From JBGNFV01 sp049645705 (lineage in GTDB: Bacteria; Bacteroidota; Bacteroidia; Cytophagales; Cyclobacteriaceae), in the NCBI GenBank assembly GCA_049645705.1, contig JBARUK010000028.1, positions 18,877 through 82,876 of the forward strand: DNA of 64,000 nucleotides, given 5' to 3'. Numbering within the stretch: the first letter of the stretch is position 1; each line of letters starts with the position of its first letter. The notes under the pieces are model-generated. The model did no database searches. It saw nothing but the letters and a program-made list of their open reading frames with translations, and had not been told where the DNA came from. Positions 53,112 to 61,382 of the stretch are shown here, piece after piece. The translations under genes were made by a program, and so were the position numbers.

Positions 53112-53954
53112 TTAGCGTTTTGCTCTATTTACGATCAATATGTTACAGGGCATATCGGCAAACACGTATTCCAGGTCATGAGGAAATACGCGGTCCATCA
53201 GCCCCAGCCTGTTGGCGGGTGCCCCGGCTATCAGCAGGTCAGCATCTGCCTTCAGGGCAAATTTGGCCAGTTCATAGCCGGACTTTCCTGCGGTTACCTT
53301 TATATTTATTTTCAGCCCCTCGGTATCCATTCCCTTGAGTATCTCTTCTACCTTCTCCACTTCATCCTGCACCAGGTGCTTCCTGGTCTCCACGTACTCC
53401 TCTTCGGAGGCTTCTGCAGCCATGGCCATGGCCAGGCCGTACATTTTTATGGCCCTGATGACATGAAGCTGCCGGGAGTTATCCTGTCTTCCCAGGCTGC
53501 AACCTACCCGGATGGCTTCTTTGCTCAGCGGGCTGCCTTCGCCGTTTATGACGACTCTGCGGAAGTTTTTCGGCTTCTGCGAAGGCTGGATAAGCATGAG
53601 CACGGAGCACTCTGAGCGGCGCAGTATGCGCCGGGCAATAGAGCCTATGTAATACATGAGAAAGTTCTCCTTGCGCAGTGCCCCGGCAATGAGCAGGTCT
53701 ACCTGCTGCTTTTTACAGATGCTCAGGATCTTCCTGGCCGGGTCCCCGTCTTCCCATATCACCTTGACCCGGTCGGCCGGTATCTGTTGCTTACGCCACA
53801 AAGAATCCAGTTGTTTCTCTTCCTCTTCAGACTTACCGCCTATGTGGATCAGCAGCAGGTCTGCATCGAACAGGGCCTGAAGCCTGGCAGACTCGGCCAG
53901 TAGTGCCTCTATACGAGGAGAAAATGCAACAGCTACAGCCAGCTTTTTATACAT
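53112..53954 (-). CDS. Universal stress protein, tandem UspA domains
   Basis: 280 residues formed by two UspA domains (about 1-145 and 146-280). The first ends with 'DLLIAGALRKENFLMYYIGS' and the second with 'ADLLIAGAPANRLGLMDRVF', both ATP-binding G-x2-x9-G-type loops. The gene abuts the antiporter, a pairing seen widely (Usp domains can regulate Na+/H+ antiporters), so a regulatory role on the transporter is a fair inference. Confidence 0.92.
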   Translation of the reverse strand: MYKKLAVAVAFSPRIEALLAESARLQALFDADLLLIHIGGKSEEEEKQLDSLWRKQQIPADRVKVIWEDGDPARKILSICKKQQVDLLIAGALRKENFLMYYIGSIARRILRRSECSVLMLIQPSQKPKNFRRVVINGEGSPLSKEAIRVGCSLGRQDNSRQLHVIRAIKMYGLAMAMAAEASEEEYVETRKHLVQDEVEKVEEILKGMDTEGLKINIKVTAGKSGYELAKFALKADADLLIAGAPANRLGLMDRVFPHDLEYVFADMPCNILIVNRAKR

Positions 53955-54190
53955 TCTTGGATAGTACTTGTCGTTTACTTAAATATCCCGGGCGCTCAGG
54001 TCCGGGTGAGTTTATTCATTAATAACAGTCTGCTAGTGCAGGCTTTACACGGGCCGGTATGCCTTTCAAATTAGTAGGAAAATTATAAAAGCTCCCCGGA
54101 ATACGGCGGTTTTTTTTATGCTGAAGGGCATAAATGCCTAAAATCTGGTATATCTGCCCGCTTGGGTATGTGGCTGGCTGCCCTTTTTAT

Positions 54191-54198
54191 TATATTTG
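54191..54198 (+). promoter_or_regulatory. Candidate -7 box of glyS
   Basis: TATATTTG matches the consensus and ends only 8 nt before the glyS ATG, so a transcript from here would have almost no 5' leader. The -33 region is weak. Confidence 0.45.
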
Positions 54199-54205
54199 CC
54201 GCCAT

Positions 54206-55684
54206 ATGGCGAAGCAAGAAGAACAGCAGGAAAATGTACTTTTCCGGAATATAATATCTCATGCTAAGGAGTATGGGTTCGTATACCAAAGCAGCGAACT
54301 GTATGACGGACTGCAGGCAGTATATGACTATGGTCCCTATGGCGCGGAGCTAAAGAAAAACCTGAAGGACCTGTGGTGGCAGAGCATGACCCGCCTGAAC
54401 CAGGAGGTGGTAGGGCTTGATTCGGCCATATTTATGCACCCCCTTACGTGGAAGGCCTCAGGGCACATAGACAGCTTTAACGATCCGATGATCGATAATA
54501 AGGACAGCAAAAAGCGCTACCGGGCAGATGTGCTGGTGGAAGACAAGGCTGCCGAATACGAAAAAGCAGGTGACGCGGATAAGGCAAAGGCCCTGCTGGA
54601 AGAAATGGCAAGGCTGCTGGAAGCGGAAGACCTGGAAGCTGTGCGTGAGCTCATAGTCCGGGAAAACATTGTGTGCCCTGTGTCAGGCACCTCGGACTGG
54701 ACGGAGGTGCGGCAGTTTAACCTGATGTTCTCTACTAAGGTGGGCTCTGTGGCCGAAGAGGCGGACACGATATACCTGCGCCCTGAAACGGCCCAGGGTA
54801 TATTTGTCAATTTCCTGAACGTGCAGAAAACGGCCCGCATGAAGGTGCCTTTCGGTATAGCCCAGATCGGGAAGGCCTTCCGTAATGAGATCGTGGCCCG
54901 CCAGTTTATCTTCCGTATGCGTGAGTTCGAGCAGATGGAGATGCAGTATTTTGTACGGCCGGGTGAGGAAATGAAATGGTACGAGCACTGGCGTGAGAGC
55001 CGTCTGCGCTGGCACAAGGCGCTGGGTATTCCTGCAGAAAAGCTTCGCCTGCACGACCACGAAAAGCTGGCCCACTATGCTAATGCTGCGGTGGACATCG
55101 AATTTGAGTTTCCGTTTGGCTTTAAAGAAATAGAGGGTATACACAGCCGTACGGACTTTGACCTTAGCGCCCACCAGGAAGTAAGCCGGAAAAAGATCCA
55201 GTACTTTGACCCGGAGATAAACAAGAACTACGTACCCTACGTGGTGGAGACGTCTATAGGTGCGGACCGTACCTTCCTTATGCTGCTGTGCAATGCCTAC
55301 ACTGAGGAGGAAGTGGGCGAAGGCGATAAGAAGAAGATGCGCACATACCTGAAGCTGCACCCGGCGCTGGCTCCTGTGAAGGCGGCTATCTTACCGCTGA
55401 CCAAGAAGGACGGGCTGCCAGACAAGGCGAAGGAAATCTTTAATAAGCTTAAGTACGACTTCAACATCATCTACGAAGAGCAGCAGAGTATAGGCAAACG
55501 CTATACGCGCCAGGACCTTATCGGTACGCCCTTTTGCATAGCAGTAGACTATGATACGCTGGAAGACGATACGGTGACTATCCGCCACCGCGATACTATG
55601 GAGCAGGAGCGGGTACACATAAATGAACTACATGCCAAACTGGCTGAAGCTACATCTATACGGTCTATACTGGATAGATTATAA
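54206..55684 (+). CDS. glyS: Glycine-tRNA ligase (eukaryote/archaeal-type alpha2)
   Basis: Class II synthetase charging tRNA-Gly. 492 residues from the ATG at 54206; a frame extension of 24 residues upstream contains the -7 box and is rejected. Motifs: 'YGFVYQSSELYDGLQAVYDY' at the start, 'YLRPETAQGIFVNFLNVQKT', motif 2 'IGKAFRNEIVARQFIFRMRE', motif 3 'SIGADRTFLMLLC', and the anticodon-binding C-terminus ('IYEEQQSIGKRYTRQDLIGT'). The alpha2 form is used instead of the alpha-beta form of many bacteria. Confidence 0.96.
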   Translation: MAKQEEQQENVLFRNIISHAKEYGFVYQSSELYDGLQAVYDYGPYGAELKKNLKDLWWQSMTRLNQEVVGLDSAIFMHPLTWKASGHIDSFNDPMIDNKDSKKRYRADVLVEDKAAEYEKAGDADKAKALLEEMARLLEAEDLEAVRELIVRENIVCPVSGTSDWTEVRQFNLMFSTKVGSVAEEADTIYLRPETAQGIFVNFLNVQKTARMKVPFGIAQIGKAFRNEIVARQFIFRMREFEQMEMQYFVRPGEEMKWYEHWRESRLRWHKALGIPAEKLRLHDHEKLAHYANAAVDIEFEFPFGFKEIEGIHSRTDFDLSAHQEVSRKKIQYFDPEINKNYVPYVVETSIGADRTFLMLLCNAYTEEEVGEGDKKKMRTYLKLHPALAPVKAAILPLTKKDGLPDKAKEIFNKLKYDFNIIYEEQQSIGKRYTRQDLIGTPFCIAVDYDTLEDDTVTIRHRDTMEQERVHINELHAKLAEATSIRSILDRL

Positions 55685-55707
55685 CAGCCACCTATGATCA
55701 ATGATGT

Positions 55708-55746
55708 AAAAGCAGTCTGCTAAATAGCGGACTGCTTTTTTTATGA
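55708..55746 (+). terminator. Intrinsic terminator of glyS
   Basis: AAAAGCAGTCTGC (55708-55720) and GCGGACTGCTTTT (55727-55739?), 13 pairs with one G-T, then T7. Arm end is approximate by a base or two. Confidence 0.75.
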
Positions 55747-55782
55747 AAAAATGCCTGTGAAGGATCTGTCTCCACAGGCATT
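55743..55782 (-). terminator. Intrinsic terminator of aspS
   Basis: AATGCCTGTG (55750-55759) and CACAGGCATT (55773-55782), 10 perfect pairs, followed on the minus strand by a T-rich tract. It stands back-to-back with the glyS terminator. Confidence 0.75.
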
Positions 55783-55814
55783 ACTGTATGGTAGTAGCAG
55801 AATAAGACCCTTGC

Positions 55815-57575
55815 TTAGTCCTCTTTGGGCAACTCTACCCGGATGTGCAGGTCTTTTAGCTGCCCGGCATTTGCCCTGGAAGGAGAGTCCAGCATTACGT
55901 CGCGGCCGGAGGTGTTCTTAGGGAATGCGATGAAATCACGGATGCTGTCTACACCGGAGAATACGGCACAGAGCCTGTCCAGGCCAAAGGCAATACCACC
56001 GTGGGGCGGAGCACCGTACTCGAAGGCTTCCATGAGGAAGCCGAACTGCTCCCTGGCCTCTTCGTCACTGAACCCGAGGTGCTTGAACATAAGCTGCTGC
56101 ATGGCCCGGTCGTGGATACGGATGGAGCCACCGCCTACTTCTACGCCATTGATGACCATGTCATAGGCATTGGCCCGAACCTGGCCGGGCTCACTGTCCA
56201 GCTTGGCCAGGTCTTCCTGGTGTGGTGAGGTAAAGGGGTGGTGCATAGCATGGTAGCGGCCGCTATCCTCATCGTATTCCAGCAGCGGGAAGTCCAGTAC
56301 CCACAGGGGTTTGAATGTTTTGGGATCGCGAAGCTCCAGGTCTGTGCCCATTTTCAGGCGAAGCTCGCCCAGTTGCTTACGGGTCTTTTCCTTGTCTCCG
56401 GAAAGCACGAGGATGAGGTCGCCGGGTTTGGCCCGGAGGGTCTCGGCCCAGCTCTTCAGGTCTTCCTGGCCAAAGAACTTATCTACGGAAGATTTATAGC
56501 TGCCGTCTTCATTGCACTTTAGGTACACGAGGCCCCTGGCGCCTATCTGGGGGCGCTTGACCCACTCGGTGAGGCCATCCAGTTGCTTACGGGTGTAGGT
56601 GCCGCAGCCTTCTGCTTTTATGCCTGCTACCAGCTCGGCATCGTCAAATACCTTGAAGCCTTTGCCCCGGGCATGTTGGTTCAGGTCTGTTATTTCCATA
56701 CCAAAACGGGTGTCGGGCTTATCGGATCCGTATTTGGCCATGGCTTCGCTATAAGGCATACGGGGAAACTCCCCTACTTCCTGGCCACTTACGGTACGGA
56801 ACAGGTGCCTTACGAGCCCTTCGAAGGTACTGAGTACGTCTTCCTGCTCTACAAAGGCCATCTCGCAGTCTATCTGGGTAAACTCGGGCTGCCTGTCTGC
56901 ACGCAGGTCCTCATCGCGGAAGCACTTTACGATCTGGTAGTAGCGGTCGTATCCGGCTACCATGAGCAGTTGCTTAAAGGTCTGCGGACTCTGGGGCAGG
57001 GCGTAGAACTCACCGGGGTTCATTCTGCTGGGCACGAGAAAGTCACGCGCGCCTTCGGGCGTGGACTTAAGCAGTACGGGGGTCTCTATCTCCATGAAGG
57101 CCTGTGCGTTCAGAAACGAGCGGGTCTCAAAGGCCATCTTATGCTTCAGCTCCAGGTTACGCCTTACGGGCCCGCGCCTGAGGTCCAGGTAGCGGTACTT
57201 CATCCGCAGGTCTTCTTTGCCGTCGGTATCTTCTTCGATAAGGAAAGGAGGCACTTTTGCTTTATTGAGCACGACTACCTCAAGGGCGGTCACTTCTATA
57301 TCTCCTGTGGGCAGCTTGTCATTCTTTGCCTCGCGCTCCTTTACTTTGCCGGTGGCCTTTACTACATACTCTCTGCCGAGCCCTCTTACTGTCTCTATGA
57401 GGCCGGGGTCGGAGGTACCTTCTTCTAATATGAGCTGAGTGATGCCGTACCGGTCGCGCAGGTCTACCCAAAGTATCCCGCCACGGTCACGAACACGTTG
57501 TACCCACCCTGAGAGGGTGACTTCTTTACCCGCATCGGCGAGTCTCAATTCTCCGCAATTGTGCGTTCTGAGCAT
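55815..57575 (-). CDS. aspS: Aspartate-tRNA ligase
   Basis: 586-residue class II synthetase. OB-fold anticodon-binding domain at the N-terminus ('VTLSGWVQRVRDRGGILWVD'), motif 2 region 'YYQIVKCFRDEDLRADRQPE', 'FTQIDCEMAFVE', bacterial GAD insertion in the middle (about 290-410), and motif 3 'GIAFGLDRLCAVF'. Bacterial-type length. A TACCTTTG box lies 31 bp upstream of the ATG. Only aspS lies on this strand here. Confidence 0.97.
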   Translation of the reverse strand: MLRTHNCGELRLADAGKEVTLSGWVQRVRDRGGILWVDLRDRYGITQLILEEGTSDPGLIETVRGLGREYVVKATGKVKEREAKNDKLPTGDIEVTALEVVVLNKAKVPPFLIEEDTDGKEDLRMKYRYLDLRRGPVRRNLELKHKMAFETRSFLNAQAFMEIETPVLLKSTPEGARDFLVPSRMNPGEFYALPQSPQTFKQLLMVAGYDRYYQIVKCFRDEDLRADRQPEFTQIDCEMAFVEQEDVLSTFEGLVRHLFRTVSGQEVGEFPRMPYSEAMAKYGSDKPDTRFGMEITDLNQHARGKGFKVFDDAELVAGIKAEGCGTYTRKQLDGLTEWVKRPQIGARGLVYLKCNEDGSYKSSVDKFFGQEDLKSWAETLRAKPGDLILVLSGDKEKTRKQLGELRLKMGTDLELRDPKTFKPLWVLDFPLLEYDEDSGRYHAMHHPFTSPHQEDLAKLDSEPGQVRANAYDMVINGVEVGGGSIRIHDRAMQQLMFKHLGFSDEEAREQFGFLMEAFEYGAPPHGGIAFGLDRLCAVFSGVDSIRDFIAFPKNTSGRDVMLDSPSRANAGQLKDLHIRVELPKED

Positions 57576-57605
57576 GGTTAGAAATTATTTATAATTTTAG
57601 GTGTT

Positions 57606-57613
57606 CAAAGGTA
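57606..57613 (-). promoter_or_regulatory. Candidate -7 box of aspS
   Basis: TACCTTTG on the minus strand, 31-38 bp before the ATG; no clear TTG at -33. Confidence 0.45.
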
Positions 57614-57703
57614 GCAATGTTTTTTTTATTAGGCAGGCATACCGGGGGAATGCATGTGGCAGGATTCTTGTTTTCCCGGGAGCAAACCGTTAAATCTAAA
57701 GAA

Positions 57704-58273
57704 ATGGTAAACAGGATAGTTATGGCAGGGCTTCTCTGCCTGATATGTGCAGCGGGATACGCTCAGAAGTATACGCCGGTAGAGGTGGAAGACAAGGGGG
57801 TGACGCTGTATATGCCGGAGGGCCTGAGCCCTGCTACGGCAGAGGACCTGCGGCAGAAGTATGTGTCCTCTCACCCGCCGCTGGTACTGTATACCTCGCC
57901 TGACCGCCAGGCAGACCTGGGGGTGAATGCGGCGCCCACGCCCTGGGGCGCGCAGGACCTGAACCTGCTAAGGGACATATATAAGTCTAACCTGATGAAT
58001 CTGTACGATGACGTGACCTTTATGCAGGATACGATCGTGAACCGTGAGGGGAGGGATTTTATCCTCTTTGAGTTTGTGGGTACGCTGAACCCCGACGAGA
58101 ACTCACTGACGCGGCAGGCTGCCCTTAAGAAGTACCAGTACCTGATGTATACGGTGCGGGACTTTCAGGTGCTTATGTTTTTCTTTATAGCACCGGCAGG
58201 CCAGCAGAGCATGTGGCAGGAGCCGATAGCGGCTGCTATGGATAAGATCAGAATAAAAGAAAAGAATAAATAA
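57704..58273 (+). CDS. Hypothetical secreted protein
   Basis: 189 residues from ATG 57704. Signal peptide 'IVMAGLLCLICAAGYAQ' cut after AQ, as common in this phylum. The mature part is mixed alpha/beta: 'GVTLYMPEGLSPATAEDLRQ', 'DRQADLGVNAAPTPWGAQDL', 'DFILFEFVGTL', 'DFQVLMFFFIAPAGQQSMWQ'. No named domain recognised; the overall shape is like small periplasmic proteins that handle stress or lipid. An upstream frame extension (57617) is not needed. It precedes tadA by 37 bp. Confidence 0.7.
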   Translation: MVNRIVMAGLLCLICAAGYAQKYTPVEVEDKGVTLYMPEGLSPATAEDLRQKYVSSHPPLVLYTSPDRQADLGVNAAPTPWGAQDLNLLRDIYKSNLMNLYDDVTFMQDTIVNREGRDFILFEFVGTLNPDENSLTRQAALKKYQYLMYTVRDFQVLMFFFIAPAGQQSMWQEPIAAAMDKIRIKEKNK

Positions 58274-58310
58274 CTGATAACCTGCCAGCAGGTTATAACT
58301 ATAAATAACT

Positions 58311-58748
58311 GTGTTTACAGACGAGTATTTTATGCGCGAAGCGCTGAAGCAGGCAGGTTACGCTTTTGAAGAGGGTGAGATACCTGTAGGTGCGGTGGTG
58401 GTTTGCAAAAACCGAATCGTAGCCAGGGCGTATAACCAGACTGAGAAGCTTAATGACGCGACGGCCCATGCGGAAATGATCGCTACTACTTCTGCTTCGC
58501 ATGCGCTGAACTCCCGGTACCTGAAGGAGTGCACGCTGTATGTGACGCTGGAGCCGTGTGTGATGTGCGCCGGTGCCTGCCACTGGGCGCAGTACCAGGG
58601 CATAGTGTACGGGGCCAGTGATGTCCAGCGGGGCTATCACCGGCTGCAGGACAATGTGCTGCACCCCAAAACGGAAGTGCGCAGAGGGGTACTCGCTGAT
58701 GAATGCAAAAGCCTGATGGACGATTTTTTCAGGCAGCTAAGAAAATAG
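58311..58748 (+). CDS. tadA: tRNA-specific adenosine deaminase
   Basis: Deaminates A34 to inosine in tRNA-Arg(ACG). 145 residues, GTG start. Zinc motifs 'AHAEMIA' (H-A-E) and 'EPCVMCAGACHWAQ' (P-C-x2-C) are intact. N-terminal 'YFMREALKQAGYAFEEGEIP' is typical. Second gene of a possible unit with the secreted hypothetical upstream; sod follows with its own -7 box. Confidence 0.95.
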   Translation: MFTDEYFMREALKQAGYAFEEGEIPVGAVVVCKNRIVARAYNQTEKLNDATAHAEMIATTSASHALNSRYLKECTLYVTLEPCVMCAGACHWAQYQGIVYGASDVQRGYHRLQDNVLHPKTEVRRGVLADECKSLMDDFFRQLRK

Positions 58749-58749
58749 C

Positions 58750-58757
58750 TATATTTG
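58750..58757 (+). promoter_or_regulatory. Candidate -7 box of sod
   Basis: TATATTTG, with a T-rich -33 region (58724-58729) about 20 bp upstream. Leader of roughly 38 nt. Confidence 0.5.
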
Positions 58758-58801
58758 ATCGTCAACAATGATTTTATCAAACCAAAAAATAACTTTTTAT
58801 T

Positions 58802-59416
58802 ATGGCATTTGAACTTCCAGAACTGCCCTATCCTAAAGATAGCCTCGAACCACATATAGACGCTAAAACCATGGAAATACACCATGGCAAACACCACGCG
58901 GGCTATGTAAGCAAGCTCAATGGCGCTATAGAAGGCACTGACCTCTCTGGCAAGTCTATTGAGGAAATAATGAAGGACGCCGGTAAGCACGGCAATGCGG
59001 TACGTAATAATGGTGGTGGCCACTATAACCACTCGCTGTTCTGGTCTGTAATGGGACCTGCAGATGGTAAGCACGATCCTGACGGAGACGTGGCTGAGGC
59101 TATCAAAGGCAAGTGGGGTACCTTTGAGAAATTTAAGGAAGAGTTCAGCAACGCTGCGGCTACCCGCTTTGGCTCGGGCTGGGCGTGGCTATGTGTAAAT
59201 GACGGCGGTGAGCTGTTCATTACCTCTACGCCTAACCAGGACAACCCGCTGATGGACGTGGCCGATGAGAAAGGCACGCCTATACTGGGACTGGATGTGT
59301 GGGAGCACGCCTACTACCTGAACTACCAGAACAAGCGCCCTGAGTACATCAACCACTGGTTTATGGTAGTAAACTGGGATGAGGTAAACAGACGCTATAG
59401 CAGCGCAAAAGGCTAA
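58802..59416 (+). CDS. sod: Superoxide dismutase, Fe/Mn family
   Basis: Converts superoxide to peroxide and oxygen. 204 residues; metal ligands are visible in 'MEIHHGKHHAGYV' (His), 'HYNHSLFW' (His), and 'LGLDVWEHAYYLNYQNKRPE' (Asp and His). Metal choice (Fe or Mn) cannot be fixed from these motifs with confidence. No signal peptide, so cytoplasmic. Followed by a strong terminator. Confidence 0.96.
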   Translation: MAFELPELPYPKDSLEPHIDAKTMEIHHGKHHAGYVSKLNGAIEGTDLSGKSIEEIMKDAGKHGNAVRNNGGGHYNHSLFWSVMGPADGKHDPDGDVAEAIKGKWGTFEKFKEEFSNAAATRFGSGWAWLCVNDGGELFITSTPNQDNPLMDVADEKGTPILGLDVWEHAYYLNYQNKRPEYINHWFMVVNWDEVNRRYSSAKG

Positions 59417-59442
59417 TATAATGTACCGGTAAGGTAAGAACG

Positions 59443-59475
59443 AAGCTGTCTGCACATAAGCAGGCAGCTTTTTTT
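59443..59475 (+). terminator. Intrinsic terminator of sod
   Basis: AAGCTGTCTGC (59443-59453) and GCAGGCAGCTT (59460-59470), 11 pairs with one G-T, then T5. Confidence 0.8.
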
Positions 59476-59517
59476 ATGCCTGATAAGCTGTATACGGGGC
59501 CTGAGTGAGGGGCTGTG

Positions 59518-59684
59518 GAACTAGCCAGGCCGCTCTACGCCTCTTACTGGCGCGGGAATTCCCTTCACTGGCGCGCGTCCCATAGGGATTTAGAGTATTC
59601 ACTCGTGCACCCTCTGTGGGGCAAACTCGAAACAGAAGGTACTTCCTGGTGCAGGGTGCGGGGAGTTTGCCGCTAGGCTAGTTC
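59518..59684. repeat. Long-range inverted repeats, pseudoknot-type order
   Basis: Outer pair GAACTAGCC (59518-59526) / GGCTAGTTC (59676-59684). Inside it, GCACCCT (59607-59613) pairs with AGGGTGC (59653-59659), and GGCAAACTC (59620-59628) pairs with GAGTTTGCC (59663-59671). The two inner pairs interleave, as in a pseudoknot. A small GAAG-GTA-CTTC hairpin sits between. Confidence 0.4.
59577..59608. repeat. Dispersed 32-bp repeat, copy 1
   Basis: Begins GTCCCATAGGGATTTAGA and ends ATTCACTCGTGC; one mismatch to copy 2 (59826-59857). CCCATAGGG at its left end is itself an inverted repeat-like core. Both copies are followed/preceded by CGCG-x-CAGTAA-type sequence. Confidence 0.7.
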
Positions 59685-59825
59685 GAAGCCGCACTGCATG
59701 GCCTGGTACAACTGGGCTTTATCTTCAACCACAATCCCTTTCAGGACGAGATTACCCTATCGCTAATCTCGCGGTAGTTACTGGGCCGCCAGGCCTGGCG
59801 ACTCTACTCCTCTTTACTGACGCGA

Positions 59826-59857
59826 GTCCCATAGGGATTTAGAATATTCACTCGTGC
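59826..59857. repeat. Dispersed 32-bp repeat, copy 2
   Basis: Same orientation as copy 1 and 249 bp from it, with an A for G at one position. The flanking CTACTCCTCTTTACTG resembles the CTACGCCTCTTACTGG flank of copy 1, so the repeated unit is longer than the exact core. Confidence 0.7.
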
Positions 59858-60075
59858 CTCGCTCACCAGAGCGAAAAAGCGGCTTTCTGTTCTGGCTCTG
59901 GCCCCAAAAGTCGGACCACGCCTACACGCAGAAGGGGAATTTATACAGGCGCCATTGGCTTTTTTTTGATTTCTGGGTCCGGCGGCCCTGATCACTACCC
60001 CCGGAAGTGAGTATACAGGTATGGCAACGGTGCCAAAATAACGGAAAAGTACAATAAAAGGGAGGAGGAAGCTTA

Positions 60076-60114
60076 GACGAACCTACGACGAACTTACGAC
60101 GAACCTACGACGAA
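60076..60114. repeat. Tandem 11-bp repeat, 3.5 copies
   Basis: Units GACGAACCTAC, GACGAACTTAC, GACGAACCTAC and a partial GACGAA. The array has no spacers and is not CRISPR-like. Confidence 0.8.
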
Positions 60115-60523
60115 GGAGAAGAACCCGAAGCTATGTGATGGACGCCTATGAAATGTGCAAAAATACCTGGTAAGTGAGGAAATGGAAAAATCAGGATATT
60201 ACATCTGAATATAAACACAAATAGCCAAATAAACCATACTGAAAGAGATATTTAAAATAAAAGGTTAAAAAAAGGCAAATTTATTACATGCAGAATTCTA
60301 AGATATAATTTTTTTTGACAAAAACATGTACCTGATAAGTACTATAAATGGTATGCATGCATACTGAAAATGAGAGAGATAGAAATATTTTTTAAAAAGA
60401 AAATCAGAAAAGAATAAAATATGGAACTAAATTAAATATATAAAATTACATTTTGCAACCGTGCCTTAAAACAGGGCGTATATACTAATAAACAATGTTT
60501 CACCAAATTAAATTTTAAAGATT

Positions 60524-61105
60524 ATGCCAATTATAGAGCAAAACGCCATTACACACGGAACCTCCGGTATGCTAAACAACCAAGTGGTACTACGCCAGAG
60601 AGCGGGCAGAACGATACTGGCCTACCGCCCTGCCAAAAGTACCAAACCGCCAACCGAAAAGCAACTGGCAAGACGCAAGGCATTTAAAGAGGCGATCAAC
60701 TATGCCAAGGGAGCCATGAACAACGAGATGCTGCGTGCCAAGTATGAAGCCCGCGAAACGGCATTTGTGAGTGCATACAACCTGGCGGTAAGGGACTACC
60801 TGAAAAAGCCGGAAATAAAAGCGGTGCTGCAGGATGACTATAATGCTAAGGCAGGAAGCCGCCTGCTGATAGTAGCGGTAGATGATATGGAAATAGCCAG
60901 GGTGGAAGTGAAGCTGCACAACGGCGCGGGTATCACCTTTGAGCAGGGGGAAGCTACCATGGCAGCAGACAAGCCGGTGTATGAATATGTACTACAAAGC
61001 ACAATGCCTGCAGGCGAGAGTGTGGTAGCTACTGTAGCGGCAATGGACATGCCTGGAAACAGAACTGAAAACGAAACAGTGATATTAAATGCGACGGGTA
61101 TCTAA
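60524..61105 (+). CDS. Hypothetical protein with conserved basic N-terminus
   Basis: 193 residues, no signal peptide. The first ~75 residues are basic and resemble the start of a set of Bacteroidota proteins of ~200 residues (DUF6266-like pattern): 'GTSGMLNNQVVLRQRAGRTI' then 'PPTEKQLARRKAFKEAINYA'. The C-terminal half is beta-rich ('SRLLIVAVDDMEIARVEVKL', 'KPVYEYVLQSTMPAG'). Function unknown; I do not claim family membership. It stands alone after an AT-rich block and before a terminator, in a region with repeats, and may be accessory. Confidence 0.65.
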   Translation: MPIIEQNAITHGTSGMLNNQVVLRQRAGRTILAYRPAKSTKPPTEKQLARRKAFKEAINYAKGAMNNEMLRAKYEARETAFVSAYNLAVRDYLKKPEIKAVLQDDYNAKAGSRLLIVAVDDMEIARVEVKLHNGAGITFEQGEATMAADKPVYEYVLQSTMPAGESVVATVAAMDMPGNRTENETVILNATGI

Positions 61106-61134
61106 GCACCGGACTACATCTGGCAACACATGAG

Positions 61135-61161
61135 GCCGCTCCGTATGGGGCGGCTTTTTTT
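61135..61161 (+). terminator. Intrinsic terminator after the 60524 gene
   Basis: GCCGCTCC (61135-61142), loop GTAT, GGGGCGGC (61147-61154) followed by T7. Confidence 0.8.
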
Positions 61162-61297
61162 GTGTGTGCAGGGGGCAGGTATGTACCTGCGGGTGTAACA
61201 GGGTGTGTACCTGCACCATAGCCCGTAAGCAGCCCCGCTAACAGGGCCGGTAACGGGCGGTAATAAGGAACTACAGGGCAATAATGTGCTTATACGG

Positions 61298-61328
61298 TTG
61301 TTGGTAATACTATAAATGGGTACATTCA
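61298..61328 (+). promoter_or_regulatory. Candidate promoter of the metalloprotease operon
   Basis: TTG (61298-61300), 20 bp, TACATTCA (61321-61328), two mismatches to TAnnTTTG at the end. Leader about 50 nt. Confidence 0.35.
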
Positions 61329-61382
61329 ATACAGCAAATAGGAATATTCAGGACAGGAATAATATAACTGACCATAAGTCAT

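Larger units (their letters stand above)
59476..60523. other. Gene-free repeat-bearing region, about 1.05 kb
   Basis: No convincing gene. The left half (to about 60010) is GC-richer and holds a dispersed 32-bp repeat pair plus several long-range inverted repeats. A tandem 11-bp repeat follows at 60076. From about 60180 to 60523 the DNA turns strongly AT-rich and ends at the 60524 gene; this part includes TACATTTTG near 60450 (a -7-like box) and a TATGCATGCATA palindrome (60352-60363). A 63-codon minus-strand frame (59804-59995) only contains the repeat and is not accepted. Confidence 0.6.

Noticed and set aside
52695..53615. 306-codon plus-strand open frame
   Set aside because: Shadow of the antiporter and Usp genes on the other strand, which have clear family motifs.
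56583..57428. 281-codon plus-strand open frame
   Set aside because: Antisense shadow of aspS with no recognisable domain.
59804..59995. 63-codon minus-strand frame in the repeat region
   Set aside because: Its C-terminal part is just the translated 32-bp repeat; no independent support for a protein.
60076..60114. CRISPR array
   Set aside because: Contiguous 11-bp units without spacers and no cas genes nearby.
59417..60523. Insertion sequence or integrated element
   Set aside because: No transposase or integrase fragment and no clear terminal repeats with target duplication; only small repeats are seen.
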